Program-made: the position numbers and the translations under genes
NCBI GenBank assembly: GCA_964057225.1
Contig: OZ059897.1
Span: 17,298,001 to 17,362,000 of the forward strand
Reading direction: 5' to 3'
DNA: 64,000 nucleotides
From: Auanema rhodensis
Taxonomy: Eukaryota; Nematoda; Chromadorea; Rhabditida; Rhabditidae
Notes under the pieces: generated by a model
The model's database searches: none
What the model saw: only the letters and a program-made list of their open reading frames with translations
Told to the model about the DNA's origin: nothing
Shown here: one piece after another, positions 1-11,792 of the stretch
Layout: every line of letters begins with the position of its first letter
Position numbering within the stretch: the stretch's first letter is position 1

Positions 1-57
1 TGCACATCACGTGTACATTTAATTAGCATAAATTAAAGTTCACGTAAATTTCAAAGT

Positions 58-70
58 CATGGTTACCATG
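58..70 (+). repeat. 13-bp dyad catggttaccatg
   Basis: Two 6-bp arms (CATGGT and ACCATG) flank a single central T. It could extrude as a tiny hairpin or act as a symmetric protein site. Most monomers keep it. The commonest variant, ttgcc for ttacc, keeps the outer 5-bp arms. Rare breaks are ccattcacc (4111, 6043, 17287, 33101, 42068, 43827) and ccaagc (19216, 53665, 60523). Confidence 0.85.
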
Positions 71-124
71 CATCAATATCAATAAAATATTGTTTTTAGA
101 CTAATATGGACTTGGGAAATCTAA

Positions 125-133
125 TTTTGAAAA
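125..133 (+). repeat. 9-bp dyad ttttgaaaa
   Basis: Four T and four A around a central G, repeated about every 176 bp in most monomers. Changed to ttctgaaaa near 475, 1881, 15057, 46511 and 48091, to tttataaa near 1005, 11200 and 14360, and to tttggaaa near 830 and 36500. Simple A/T symmetry of this kind can favour bending; no more can be claimed. Confidence 0.7.
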
Positions 134-148
134 CCGCATCTCTTTATC

Positions 149-165
149 TTTCACGTGAAGCGAGT
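149..165 (+). other. CENP-B-box-like motif (TTTCACGTGAAGCGAGT variant)
   Basis: First of the roughly once-per-monomer copies. The mammalian CENP-B box consensus is YTTCGTTGGAARCGGGA. This variant agrees at 11 of 17 positions, the common TTTCACGGGAAGCGAGT at 12, and the agatac-class copy at 325-341 at 13. TTC, the central A and the following CG and final G of the essential core are kept. The first CpG and one G of CGGG are not. Binding by any CENP-B-like protein is inference. The similarity could be chance, because a mammalian protein would be expected to need the missing CpG. Confidence 0.45.
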
Positions 166-175
166 TACATACCAA

Positions 176-192
176 GTGCACATCACGTGTAC
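176..192 (+). repeat. Imperfect 17-bp dyad at monomer start
   Basis: GTGCACATCACGTGTAC is symmetric about its central C at six of eight base pairs and contains GTGCAC and the hexamer palindrome CACGTG. It recurs in nearly every monomer. Main variants change CACGTG to CGCGTG (class f and relatives) or CACTTG (for example 2294, 15470, 46225), each weakening the symmetry. Confidence 0.85.
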
Positions 193-214
193 ATTTAATT
201 AGCATAAATTGAAG

Positions 215-224
215 TTCACGTGAA
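215..224 (+). repeat. 10-bp palindrome ttcacgtgaa
   Basis: A perfect palindrome present in the monomers with the ttgaag...cgtgaattt pair of variants (mainly class e and X). It is disrupted to ttcacgtaaa in the others. With the monomer-start dyad and the cacgtgaag version of the box motif, some monomers hold two or three CACGTG hexamers. In a satellite this need not mean transcription-factor binding. Confidence 0.8.
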
Positions 225-324
225 TTTCAAAGTCATGGTTACCATGCACCAATATGAATAAGAATTTGTTTTTAGACTAATGTGGACATGGGGAATCTAA
301 TTTTGAAAACCGCATCTCTTTATC

Positions 325-341
325 TTTCACGGGAAGCGAGA
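325..341 (+). other. Best CENP-B-box-like copy (TTTCACGGGAAGCGAGA)
   Basis: This copy matches 13 of 17 positions of YTTCGTTGGAARCGGGA. Mismatches are at positions 5, 6, 7 and 15. The same version recurs wherever the monomer ends in gagatacataccgag, for example near 1735, 8410, 10520, 13690, 23520 and 53050. Function is not shown by sequence alone. Confidence 0.45.
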
Positions 342-589
342 TACATACCGAGTGCACATCGCGTGTACATTTAATTAGCATAAATTAAAGTTCACGTAAA
401 TTTCAAAGTCATGGTTGCCATGCACCAATATCAATAAAAATTTGGTTTTAGACTAATATGGATATGGGGAATCTAATTCTGAAAACCGCATCTCTTTATC
501 TTTCACGGGAAGCGAGTTTCATACCAAGTGCACATCACGTGTACATTTAATTAGCATAAATTAAAGTTCACGTAAATTTCAAAGTCATG

Positions 590-1245
590 GTTACCATGCA
601 CCAATATCAATAAAAATTTGTTTTTAGACTGATATGGACTTGGGGAATCTAATTTTGAAAATCGCATCTCTTTATCTTTCACGGGAAGCGAGTTTCATAC
701 AAGTGCACATCACGTGTACATTTAATTAGCATAAATTGAAGTTCACGTGAATTTCAAAGTCATGGTTACCATGCACCAATATGAATAAGAATTTGTTTTT
801 AGACTAATATGGATATGGGGAATCTAATTTGGAAAACCGCATCTCTTCATCTTTCACGGGAAGCGAGTTACATACCAAGTACACATCACGTGTACATTTA
901 ATTAGCATAAATTAAAGTTCACGTAAATTTCAAAGTCATGGTTACCATGCATCAATATCAATAAAAATTTGTATTCAGACTAATATGGACATGGGGAATC
1001 TAATTTTATAAACCGCATCTCTTTATCTTTCACGGGAAGCGAGATACATACCGAGTGCACATCGCGTGTACATTTAATTAGCATAAATTAAAGTTCACGT
1101 AAATTTCAAAGTCATGGTTACCATGCACCAATATCAATAAAAATTTGTTTTCAGAATAATATGGACATGGGGAATCTAATTTTGAAAACCGCATCTCTTC
1201 ATCTTTCACGGGAAGCGAGTTACATACCAAGTACACATCACGTGT
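590..1245 (+). repeat. Unduplicated left segment of mixed monomers
   Basis: About four monomers of mixed class. One at 704 joins a class e start (gaataagaattt) to a gatatgg and aatttggaaaac end. One near 969 has ttgtattcag and ttttataaacc, shared with 11158 and 14321. The monomer at 1056-1231 carries a private c-to-a change at 1156. No gene is present. Confidence 0.8.
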
Positions 1246-2759
1246 ACATTTAATTAGCATAAATTAAAGTTCACGTAAATTTCAAAGTCATGGTTACCAT
1301 GCACCAATATCAATAAAAAATTGTTTTTAGACTAAGATGGACATGGGGAATCTAATTTTGAAAACCGCATCTCTTTATCTTTCACGGGAAGCGAGTTACA
1401 TACCAAGGGCACATCACGTGTACATTTAATTAGCATAAATTGAAGTTCACGTAAATTTCAAAGTCATGGTTACCATGCACCAATATCAATAAAAATTTGT
1501 TTTTAGACTAATATAGACATGGGGAATCTAATTTTGAAAATCGCATCTCTTTATCTTTCACGGGAAGCGAGTTTCATACAAGTGCACATCACGTGTACAT
1601 TTAATTAGCATAAATTGAAGTTCACGTGAATTTCAAAGTCATGGTTACCATGCACCAATATGAATAAGAATTTGTTTTTAGACTAATGTGGACATGGGGA
1701 ATCTAATTTTGAAAACCGCATCTCTTTATCTTTCACGGGAAGCGAGATACATACCGAGTGCACATCGCGTGTACATTTAATTAGCATAAATTAAAGTTCA
1801 CGTAAATTTCAAAGTCATGGTTGCCATGCACCAATATCAATAAAAATTTGGTTTTAGACTAATATGGATATGGGGAATCTAATTCTGAAAACCGCATCTC
1901 TTTATCTTTCACGGGAAGCGAGTTTCATACCAAGTGCACATCACGTGTACATTTAATTAGCATAAATTAAAGTTCACGTAAATTTCAAAGTCATGGTTAC
2001 CATGAACCAACATCAATAAAATATTGTTTTTAGACTAATATGGACTTGGGGAATCTAATTTTGAAAACCGCATCTCTTTATCTTTCACGGGAAGCGAGTT
2101 TCATACCAAGTGCACATCGCGTGTACATTTAATTAGCATAAATTAAAGTTCACGTAAATTTCAAAGTCATGGTTACCATGCATCAATATCAATGAAAATT
2201 TGGTTTTAAACTAATATGGATATGGGGAATCTAATTTTGAAAACCGCATCTCTTTATCTTTCACGTGAAGCGAGTTACATACCAAGTGCACATCACTTGT
2301 ACATTTAATTAGCATAAATTGAAGTTCACGTAAATTTAAAATCATGGTTACCATGCACCAATATCAATAAAAATTTGTTTTTAGACTAATATGAACATGG
2401 TGAATCTAATTTTGAAAACCGCATCTCTTTATCTTTCACGTGAAGCGAGTTTCATACCAAGTGCACATCACGTGTACTTTTAATTAGCATAAATTAAAGT
2501 TCACGTAAATTTCAAAGTCATGGTTACCATGCACCAATATCAATGAAAATTTGGTTTTAGACTAATATGGACATGGGGAATCTAGTTTTGAAAACCGCAT
2601 CTCTTTATCTTTCACGGGAAGCGAGTTTCATACCAAGTGCACATCGCGTGTACATTTAATTAGCATAAATTAAAGTTCACGTAAATTTCAAAGTCATGGT
2701 TACCATGCATCAATATCAATGAAAATTTGGTTTTAAACTAATATGGATATGGGGAATCT

Positions 2760-4691
2760 AATTTTGAAAACCGCATCTCTTTATCTTTCACGTGAAGCGA
2801 GTTACATACCAAGTGCACATCACGTGTACATTTAATTAGCATAAATTGAAGTTCACGTGAATTTCAAAGTCATGGTTACCATGCACCAATATGAATAAGA
2901 ATTTGTTTTTAGACTAATGTGGACATGGGGAATCTAATTTTGAAAACCGCATCTCTTTATCTTTCACGGGAAGCGAGTTTCATACCAAGTGCACATCACG
3001 TGTACATTTAATTAGCATAAATTGAAGTTCACGTAAATTTAAAATCATGGTTACCATGCACCAATATCAATAAAAATTTGTTTTTCGACTAATATGGACA
3101 TGAGCAATCTAATTTTGAAAACCGCATCTCTTTATCTTTTACGTGAAGCGAGTTACATACCAAGTGCACATCACGTGTACATTTAATTAGCATAAATTGA
3201 AGTTCACGTAAATTTAAAATCATGGTTACCATGCACCAATATCAATAAAAATTTGTTTTTAGACTAATATGAACATGGTGAATCTAATTTTGAAAACCGC
3301 ATCTCTTTATCTTTCACGGGAAGCGAGTTTCATACCAAGTGCACATCACGTGTACATTTAATTAGCATAAATTAAAGTTCACGTAAATTTCAAAGTCATG
3401 GTTACCATGCACCAATATCAATGAAAATTTGTTTTTAGACTGATATGGACTTGGGGAATCTAATTTTGAAAACCGCATCTCTTTATCTTTCACGGGAAGC
3501 GAGTTTCATACCAAGTGCACATCACGTGTACATTTAATTAGCATAAATTAAAGTTCACGTAAATTTCAAAATCATGGTTGCCATGCACCAATATCAATAA
3601 AAATTTGGTTTTAGACTAATATGGACATGGGGAATCTAATTTTGAAAACCGCATCTCTTCATCTTTCACGGGAAGCGAGTTACATACCAAGTACACATCA
3701 CGTGTACATTTAATTAGCATAAATTAAAGTTCACGTAAATTTCAAAGTCATGGTTACCATACACCAATATCAATAAAAAATTGTTTTTAGACTAAGATGG
3801 ACATGGGGAATCTAATTTTGAAAACCGCATCTCTTTATCTTTCACGGGAAGCGAGTTACATACCAAGGGCACATCACGTGTACATTTAATTAGCATAAAT
3901 TGAAGTTCACGTAAATTTCAAGGTCATGGTTACCATGCACCAATATCAATAAAAATTTGTTTTTAGACTAATATAGACATGGGGAATCTAATTTTGAAAA
4001 TCGCATCTCTTTATCTTTCACGGGAAGCGAGTTTCATACAAGTGCACATCACGTGTACATTTAATTAGCATAAATTGAAGTTCACGTGAATTTCAAAGTC
4101 ATGGTTACCATTCACCAATATGAATAAGAATTTGTTTTTAGACTAATGTGGACATGGGGAATCTAATTTTGAAAACCGCATCTCTTTATCTTTCACGGGA
4201 AGCGAGTTTCATACAAGTGCACATCACGTGTACATTTAATTAGCATAAATTAAAGTTCACGTAAATTTCAAAGTCATGGTTACCATGCATCAATATCAAT
4301 AAAATATTGTTTTTAGACTAATATGGACTTGGGAAATCTAATTTTGAAAACCGCATCTCTTTATCTTCCACGGGAAGCGAGTTTCATACCAAGTGCACAT
4401 CACGTGTACATTTAATTAGCATAAATTAAAGTTCACGTAAATATCAAAATCATGGTTGCCATGCACCAATATCAATAAAAATTTGTTTTCAGACTAATAT
4501 GGACATGGGGAATCTAATTTTGCAAACCGCATCTCTTTATCTTTCACGGGAAGCGAGTTTCATACCAAGTGCACATCACGTGTACATTTAATTAGCATAA
4601 ATTAAAGTTCACGTAAATTTCAAAGTCATGGTTACCATGCATCAATATCAATAAAATATTGTTTTTAGACTAATATGGACTTGGGAAATCT
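2760..4691 (+). repeat. 11-monomer tandem duplication, copy 1 (1,932 bp)
   Basis: Identity with the next block begins near 2760 and runs to about 4625 at an offset of 1,932 bp. Shared rare markers are actgatatgg (3439/5371), ccattcacc (4111/6043) and aaatatcaaaatc (4441/6373). Differences include g/t at 3608 and t/c at 3612 (an apparent conversion patch), c at 4368 and c/t at 4385. Confidence 0.88.
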
Positions 4692-6557
4692 AATTTTGAA
4701 AACCGCATCTCTTTATCTTTCACGTGAAGCGAGTTACATACCAAGTGCACATCACGTGTACATTTAATTAGCATAAATTGAAGTTCACGTGAATTTCAAA
4801 GTCATGGTTACCATGCACCAATATGAATAAGAATTTGTTTTTAGACTAATGTGGACATGGGGAATCTAATTTTGAAAACCGCATCTCTTTATCTTTCACG
4901 GGAAGCGAGTTTCATACCAAGTGCACATCACGTGTACATTTAATTAGCATAAATTGAAGTTCACGTAAATTTAAAATCATGGTTACCATGCACCAATATC
5001 AATAAAAATTTGTTTTTCGACTAATATGGACATGAGCAATCTAATTTTGAAAACCGCATCTCTTTATCTTTTACGTGAAGCGAGTTACATACCAAGTGCA
5101 CATCACGTGTACATTTAATTAGCATAAATTGAAGTTCACGTAAATTTAAAATCATGGTTACCATGCACCAATATCAATAAAAATTTGTTTTTAGACTAAT
5201 ATGAACATGGTGAATCTAATTTTGAAAACCGCATCTCTTTATCTTTCACGGGAAGCGAGTTTCATACCAAGTGCACATCACGTGTACATTTAATTAGCAT
5301 AAATTAAAGTTCACGTAAATTTCAAAGTCATGGTTACCATGCACCAATATCAATGAAAATTTGTTTTTAGACTGATATGGACTTGGGGAATCTAATTTTG
5401 AAAACCGCATCTCTTTATCTTTCACGGGAAGCGAGTTTCATACCAAGTGCACATCACGTGTACATTTAATTAGCATAAATTAAAGTTCACGTAAATTTCA
5501 AAATCATGGTTGCCATGCACCAATATCAATAAAAATTTGTTTTCAGACTAATATGGACATGGGGAATCTAATTTTGAAAACCGCATCTCTTCATCTTTCA
5601 CGGGAAGCGAGTTACATACCAAGTACACATCACGTGTACATTTAATTAGCATAAATTAAAGTTCACGTAAATTTCAAAGTCATGGTTACCATACACCAAT
5701 ATCAATAAAAAATTGTTTTTAGACTAAGATGGACATGGGGAATCTAATTTTGAAAACCGCATCTCTTTATCTTTCACGGGAAGCGAGTTACATACCAAGG
5801 GCACATCACGTGTACATTTAATTAGCATAAATTGAAGTTCACGTAAATTTCAAGGTCATGGTTACCATGCACCAATATCAATAAAAATTTGTTTTTAGAC
5901 TAATATAGACATGGGGAATCTAATTTTGAAAATCGCATCTCTTTATCTTTCACGGGAAGCGAGTTTCATACAAGTGCACATCACGTGTACATTTAATTAG
6001 CATAAATTGAAGTTCACGTGAATTTCAAAGTCATGGTTACCATTCACCAATATGAATAAGAATTTGTTTTTAGACTAATGTGGACATGGGGAATCTAATT
6101 TTGAAAACCGCATCTCTTTATCTTTCACGGGAAGCGAGTTTCATACAAGTGCACATCACGTGTACATTTAATTAGCATAAATTAAAGTTCACGTAAATTT
6201 CAAAGTCATGGTTACCATGCATCAATATCAATAAAATATTGTTTTTAGACTAATATGGACTTGGGAAATCTAATTTTGAAAACCGCATCTCTTTATCTTT
6301 CACGGGAAGCGAGTTTTATACCAAGTGCACATCACGTGTACATTTAATTAGCATAAATTAAAGTTCACGTAAATATCAAAATCATGGTTGCCATGCACCA
6401 ATATCAATAAAAATTTGTTTTCAGACTAATATGGACATGGGGAATCTAATTTTGCAAACCGCATCTCTTTATCTTTCACGGGAAGCGAGTTTCATACCAA
6501 GTGCACATCACGTGTACATTTAATTAGCATAAATTAAAGTTCACGTAAATTTCAAAA
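4692..6557 (+). repeat. 11-monomer tandem duplication, copy 2
   Basis: Second copy of the 1,932-bp unit. Its right side continues smoothly into the sequence that follows in the distant copy at 17.6-19 kb (offset 11,244), while copy 1 ends in a hybrid monomer near 4625-4691. The distant block has only one such unit: either this region gained one or the distant block lost one. Confidence 0.86.
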
Positions 6558-8630
6558 TCATGGTTGCCATGCACCAATATCAATAAAAATTTGTTTTCAG
6601 ACTAATATGGACATAGGGAATCTAATTTTGAAAACCGCATCTCTTCATCTTTCACGGGAAGCGAGTTACATACCAAGTACACATCACGTGTACATTTAAT
6701 TAGCATAAATTAAAGTTCACGTAAATTTCAAAGTCATGGTTACCATGCACCAATATCAATAAAAAATTGTTTTTAGACTAAGATGGACATGGGGAATCTA
6801 ATTTTGAAAACCGCATCTCTTTATCTTTCACGGGAAGCGAGTTACATACCAAGAGCACATCACGTGTACATTTAATTAGCATAAATTGAAGTTCACGTAA
6901 ATTTCAAAGTCATGGTTACCATGCACCAATATCAATAAAAATTTGTTTTTAGACTAATATAGACATGGGGAATCTAATTTTGAAAATCGCATCTCTTTAT
7001 CTTTCACGGGAAGCGAGTTTCATACAAGTGCACATCACGTGTACATTTAATTAGCATAAATTGAAGTTCACGTGAATTTCAAAGTCATGGTTACCATGCA
7101 CCAATATGAATAAGAATTTGTTTTTAGACTAATGTGGACATGGGGAATCTAATTTTGAAAACCGCATCTCTTTATCTTTCACGGGAAGCGAGTTTCATAC
7201 AAGTGCACATCACGTGTACATTTAATTAGCATAAATTGAAGTTCACGTGAATTTCAAAGTCATGGTTACCATGCACCAATATGAATAAGAATTTGTTTTT
7301 AGACTAATGTGGACATGGGGAATCTAATTTTGAAAATCGCATCTCTTTATCTTTCACGGGAAGCGAGTTTCATACAAGTGCACATCACGTGTACATTTAA
7401 TTAGCATAAATTGAAGTTCACGTGAATTTCAAAGTCATGGTTACCATGCACCAATATGAATAAGAATTTGTTTTTAGACTAATGTGGACATGGGGAATCT
7501 AATTTTGAAAACCGCATCTCTTTATCTTTCACGGGAAGCGAGTTTCATACAAGTGCACATCACGTGTACATTTAATTAGCATAAATTAAAGTTCACGTAA
7601 ATTTCAAAGTCATGGTTACCATGCATCAATATCAATAAAATATTGTTTTTAGACTAATATGGACTTGGGAAATCTAATTTTGAAAACCGCATCTCTTTAT
7701 CTTTCACGGGAAGCGAGTTTCATACCAAGTGCACATCACGTGTACATTTAATTAGCATAAATTAAAGTTCACGTAAATTTCAAAATCATGGTTGCCATGC
7801 ACCAATATCAATAAAAATTTGTTTTCAGACTAATATGGACATGGGGAATCTAATTTTGAAAACCGCATCTCTTCATCTTTCACGGGAAGCGAGTTACATA
7901 CCAAGTACACATCACGTGTACATTTAATTAGCATAAATTAAAGTTCACGTAAATTTCAAAGTCATGGTTACCATGCACCAATATCAATAAAAAATTGTTT
8001 TTAGACTAAGATGGACATGGGGAATCTAATTTTGAAAACCGCATCTCTTTATCTTTCACGGGAAGCGAGTTACATACCAAGGGCACATCACGTGTACATT
8101 TAATTAGCATAAATTGAAGTTCACGTAAATTTCAAAGTCATGGTTACCATGCACCAATATCAATAAAAATTTGTTTTTAGACTAATATAGACATGGGGAA
8201 TCTAATTTTGAAAATCGCATCTCTTTATCTTTCACGGGAAGCGAGTTTCATACAAGTGCACATCACGTGTACATTTAATTAGCATAAATTGAAGTTCACG
8301 TGAATTTCAAAGTCATGGTTACCATGCACCAATATGAATAAGAATTTGTTTTTAGACTAATGTGGACATGGGGAATCTAATTTTGAAAACCGCATCTCTT
8401 TATCTTTCACGGGAAGCGAGATACATACCGAGTGCACATCGCGTGTACATTTAATTAGCATAAATTAAAGTTCACGTAAATTTCAAAGTCATGGTTGCCA
8501 TGCACCAATATCAATAAAAATTTGGTTTTAGACTAATATGGATATGGGGAATCTAATTTTGAAAACGGCATCTCTTTATCTTTCACGGGAAGCGAGTTTC
8601 ATACCAAGTGCACATCACGTGTACATTTAA
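6557..8630 (+). repeat. Cassette region between tandem duplications
   Basis: About twelve monomers in the order b-c-d-e, then e-e, then a-b-c-d-e-f. The extra e monomers near 7023-7550 are a local expansion of class e (gaataagaattt, atgtgg) in which one copy carries aaaatcgc. The a monomer near 7550-7720 has gacttgggaaatc. It is matched at 17.8-19.8 kb; one visible difference is aagagcac at 6851-6858 against aagggcac there. Confidence 0.8.
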
Positions 8631-11600
8631 TTAGCATAAATTAAAGTTCACGTAAATTTCAAAGTCATAGTTACCATGCACCAATATCAATAAAATATTG
8701 TTTTTAGACTAATATAGACATGGGGAATCTAATTTTGAAAATCGCATCTCTTTATCTTTCACGGGAAGCGAGTTTCATACAAGTGCACATCACGTGTACA
8801 TTTAATTAGCATAAATTGAAGTTCACGTGAATTTCAAAGTCATGGTTACCATGCACCAATATGAATAAGAATTTGTTTTTAGACTAATGTGGACATGGGG
8901 AATCTAATTTTGAAAACCGCATCTCTTTATCTTTCACGGGAAGCGAGTTTCATACAAGTGCACATCACGTGTACATTTAATTAGCATAAATTAAAGTTCA
9001 CGTAAATTTCAAAGTCATGGTTACCATGCATCAATATCAATAAAATATTGTTTTTAGACTAATATGGACTTGGGGAATCTAATTTTGAAAACCGCATCTC
9101 TTTATCTTTCACGGGAAGCGAGTTTCATACCAAGTGCACATCACGTGTACATTTAATTAGCATAAATTAAAGTTCACGTAAATTTCAAAATCATGGTTGC
9201 CATGCACCAATATCAATAAAAATTTGTTTTCAGACTAATATGGACATGGGGAATCTAATTTTGAAAACCGCATCTCTTCATCTTTCACGGGAAGCGAGTT
9301 ACATACCAAGTACACATCACGTGTACATTTAATTAGCATAAATTAAAGTTCACGTAAATTTCAAAGTCATGGTTACCATGCACCAATATCAATAAAAAAT
9401 TGTTTTTAGACTAAGATGGACATGGGGAATCTAATTTTGAAAACCGCATCTCTTTATCTTTCACGGGAAGCGAGTTACATACCAAGGGCACATCACGTGT
9501 ACATTTAATTAGCATAAATTGAAGTTCACGTAAATTTCAAAGTCATGGTTACCATGCACCAATATCAATAAAAATTTGTTTTTAGACTAATATAGACATG
9601 GGGAATCTAATTTTGAAAATCGCATCTCTTTATCTTTCACGGGAAGCGAGTTTCATACAAGTGCACATCACGTGTACATTTAATTAGCATAAATTAAAGT
9701 TCACGTAAATTTCAAAGTCATGGTTACCATGCATCAATATCAATAAAATATTGTTTTTAGACTAATATGGACTTGGGGAATCTAATTTTGAAAACCGCAT
9801 CTCTTTATCTTTCACGGGAAGCGAGTTTCATACCAAGTGCACATCACGTGTACATTTAATTAGCATAAATTAAAGTTCACGTAAATTTCAAAATCATGGT
9901 TGCCATGCACCAATATCAATAAAAATTTGTTTTCAGACTAATATGGACATGGGGAATCTAATTTTGAAAACCGCATCTCTTCATCTTTCACGGGAAGCGA
10001 GTTACATACCAAGTACACATCACGTGTACATTTAATTAGCATAAATTAAAGTTCACGTAAATTTCAAAGTCATGGTTACCATGCACCAATATCAATAAAA
10101 AATTGTTTTTAGACTAAGATGGACATGGGGAATCTAATTTTGAAAACCGCATCTCTTTATCTTTCACGGGAAGCGAGTTACATACCAAGGGCACATCACG
10201 TGTACATTTAATTAGCATAAATTGAAGTTCACGTAAATTTCAAAGTCATGGTTACCATGCACCAATATCAATAAAAATTTGTTTTTAGACTAATATAGAC
10301 ATGGGGAATCTAATTTTGAAAATCGCATCTCTTTATCTTTCACGGGAAGCGAGTTTCATACAAGTGCACATCACGTGTACATTTAATTAGCATAAATTGA
10401 AGTTCACGTGAATTTCAAAGTCATGGTTACCATGCACCAATATGAATAAGAATTTGTTTTTAGACTAATGTGGACATGGGGAATCTAATTTTGAAAACCG
10501 CATCTCTTTATCTTTCACGGGAAGCGAGATACATACCGAGTGCACATCGCGTGTACATTTAATTAGCATAAATTAAAGTTCACGTAAATTTCAAAGTCAT
10601 GGTTGCCATGCACCAATATCAATAAAAATTTGGTTTTAGACTAATATGGATATGGGGAATCTAATTTTGAAAACGGCATCTCTTTATCTTTCACGGGAAG
10701 CGAGTTTCATACCAAGTGCACATCACGTGTACATTTAATTAGCATAAATTAAAGTTCACGTAAATTTCAAAGTCATAGTTACCATGCACCAATATCAATA
10801 AAATATTGTTTTTAGACTAATATGGACTTGGGGAATCTAATTTTGAAAACCGCATCTCTTTATCTTTCACGGGAAGCGAGTTTCATACCAAGTGCACATC
10901 ACGTGTACATTTAATTAGCATAAATTGAAGTTCACGTGAATTTCAAAGTCATGGTTACCATGCACTAATATCAATGAAAATTTGGTTTTAAACTAATATG
11001 GATATGGGGAATCTAATTTTGAAAACCGCATCTCTTTATCTTTCACGTGAAGCGAGTTACATACCAAGTGCACATCACGTGTACATTTAATTAGCATAAA
11101 TTGAAGTTCACGTGAATTTCAAAGTCATGGTTACCATGCATCAATATCAATAAAAATTTGTATTCAGACTAATATGGACATGGGGAATCTAATTTTATAA
11201 ACCGCATCTCTTTATCTTTCACGGGAAGCGAGATACATACCGAGTGCACATCGCGTGTACATTTAATTAGCATAAATTAAAGTTCACGTAAATTTCAAAG
11301 TCATGGTTACCATGCACCAATATCAATAAAAAATTGTTTTTAGACTAAGATGGACATGGGGAATCTAATTTTGAAAACCGCATCTCTTTATCTTTCACGG
11401 GAAGCGAGTTACATACCAAGGGCACATCACGTGTACATTTAATTAGCATAAATTGAAGTTCACGTAAATTTCAAAGTCATGGTTACCATGCACCAATATC
11501 AATAAAAATTTGTTTTTAGACTAATATAGACATGGGGAATCTAATTTTGAAAATCGCATCTCTTTATCTTTCACGGGAAGCGAGTTTCATACAAGTGCAC

Positions 11601-11792
11601 ATCACGTGTACATTTAATTAGCATAAATTGAAGTTCACGTGAATTTCAAAGTCATGGTTACCATGCACCAATATGAATAAGAATTTGTTTTTAGACTAAT
11701 GTGGACATGGGGAATCTAATTTTGAAAACCGCATCTCTTTATCTTTCACGGGAAGCGAGATACATACCGAGTGCACATCGCGTGTACATTTA
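8630..11792 (+). repeat. 18-monomer tandem duplication, copy 1 (3,163 bp)
   Basis: Matches 11,793-14,955 at 3,163 bp. Markers are gaaaacggc (10669/13832), ttgtattcag (11158/14321), catcaat of type a (9031/12194) and catagttacc with atagac (near 8670/11830). Left identity starts inside a monomer near 8630, where this copy has cacgtg upstream and the next has cgcgtg, so the exchange point lies within a repeat. Confidence 0.9.
8960..10363 (+). repeat. Two tandem 4-monomer units a-b-c-d (703 bp each)
   Basis: The series a (ataaaatattg, gacttgggg), b (ttgcc, ttttcag, cttcatc), c (tacacatc, aaaaaattg, aagatgg) and d (gggcacatc, atagac, aaaatcgc, catacaag) occurs twice in a row. Type a catcaat lies at 9031 and 9734, a spacing of 703 = 4 x 176 - 1. 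The same doubled unit is carried into the 3,163-bp copy at 12,123-13,526. Confidence 0.9.

Larger units (their letters stand above)
1..176 (+). repeat. First complete monomer (reference phase)
   Basis: I use the tgcacatc start as monomer phase because it begins the window. In order, the monomer holds a GTGCAC/CACGTG dyad, an A+T-rich stretch, the core ttcacgtaaattt, the dyad catggttaccatg, an A-tract/T-tract pair, gactaatatgg, the dyad ttttgaaaa, a pyrimidine run (ctctttatctttc) and the CENP-B-box-like motif. This copy has the catcaat, ataaaatattg, gacttgggaaatc and cacgtgaagcg variants, which I call type a. Confidence 0.95.
177..590 (+). repeat. Partial 8-monomer duplication, copy 1 (offset 1,406 bp)
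   Basis: Class e then class f monomers (gaataagaattt with atgtgg; then cgcgtg, ttgcc, ggttttag, aattctgaaaacc). The same pair with the same rare aattct variant recurs at 1583-1996: aattct lies at 475 and 1881. The offset of 1,406 equals eight monomers with two single-base losses. Confidence 0.8.
1245..11130 (+). repeat. Large segmental duplication, copy 1 (about 9.9 kb)
   Basis: This block matches 14,421-21,500. Rare markers fix the offset at 13,176 bp on the left: aattct (1881/15057), catgaaccaac (2001/15177), cacttgt (2294/15470), tactttt (2475/15651), ccattcacc (4111/17287). After the internal 1,932-bp duplication the offset becomes 11,244 (atatcaaaatc 6373/17617, gacatagg 6610/17854, gaaaacggc 8561/19805), then 10,541 (10669/21210), then about 10,365. 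Each step is a whole number of monomers. Confidence 0.9.

Noticed and set aside
85-145. Relationship to the Arabidopsis 178-bp centromere satellite
   Set aside because: agactaatatggactt and aaaccgca resemble pieces of that repeat as I remember it. The distance between the pieces in the two repeats does not agree and the rest does not align, so I treat this as chance unless an alignment shows otherwise.
176-192. CACGTG hexamers as G-box or E-box promoters
   Set aside because: They are part of a repeat present hundreds of times with no gene nearby. A regulatory role cannot be supported.
1078-1260. 60-codon open frame on the minus strand as a gene
   Set aside because: It lies wholly inside satellite monomers, depends on a single c-to-a change at 1156 that removes a stop, and has no recognisable domain. 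Sister monomers are closed in the same frame.
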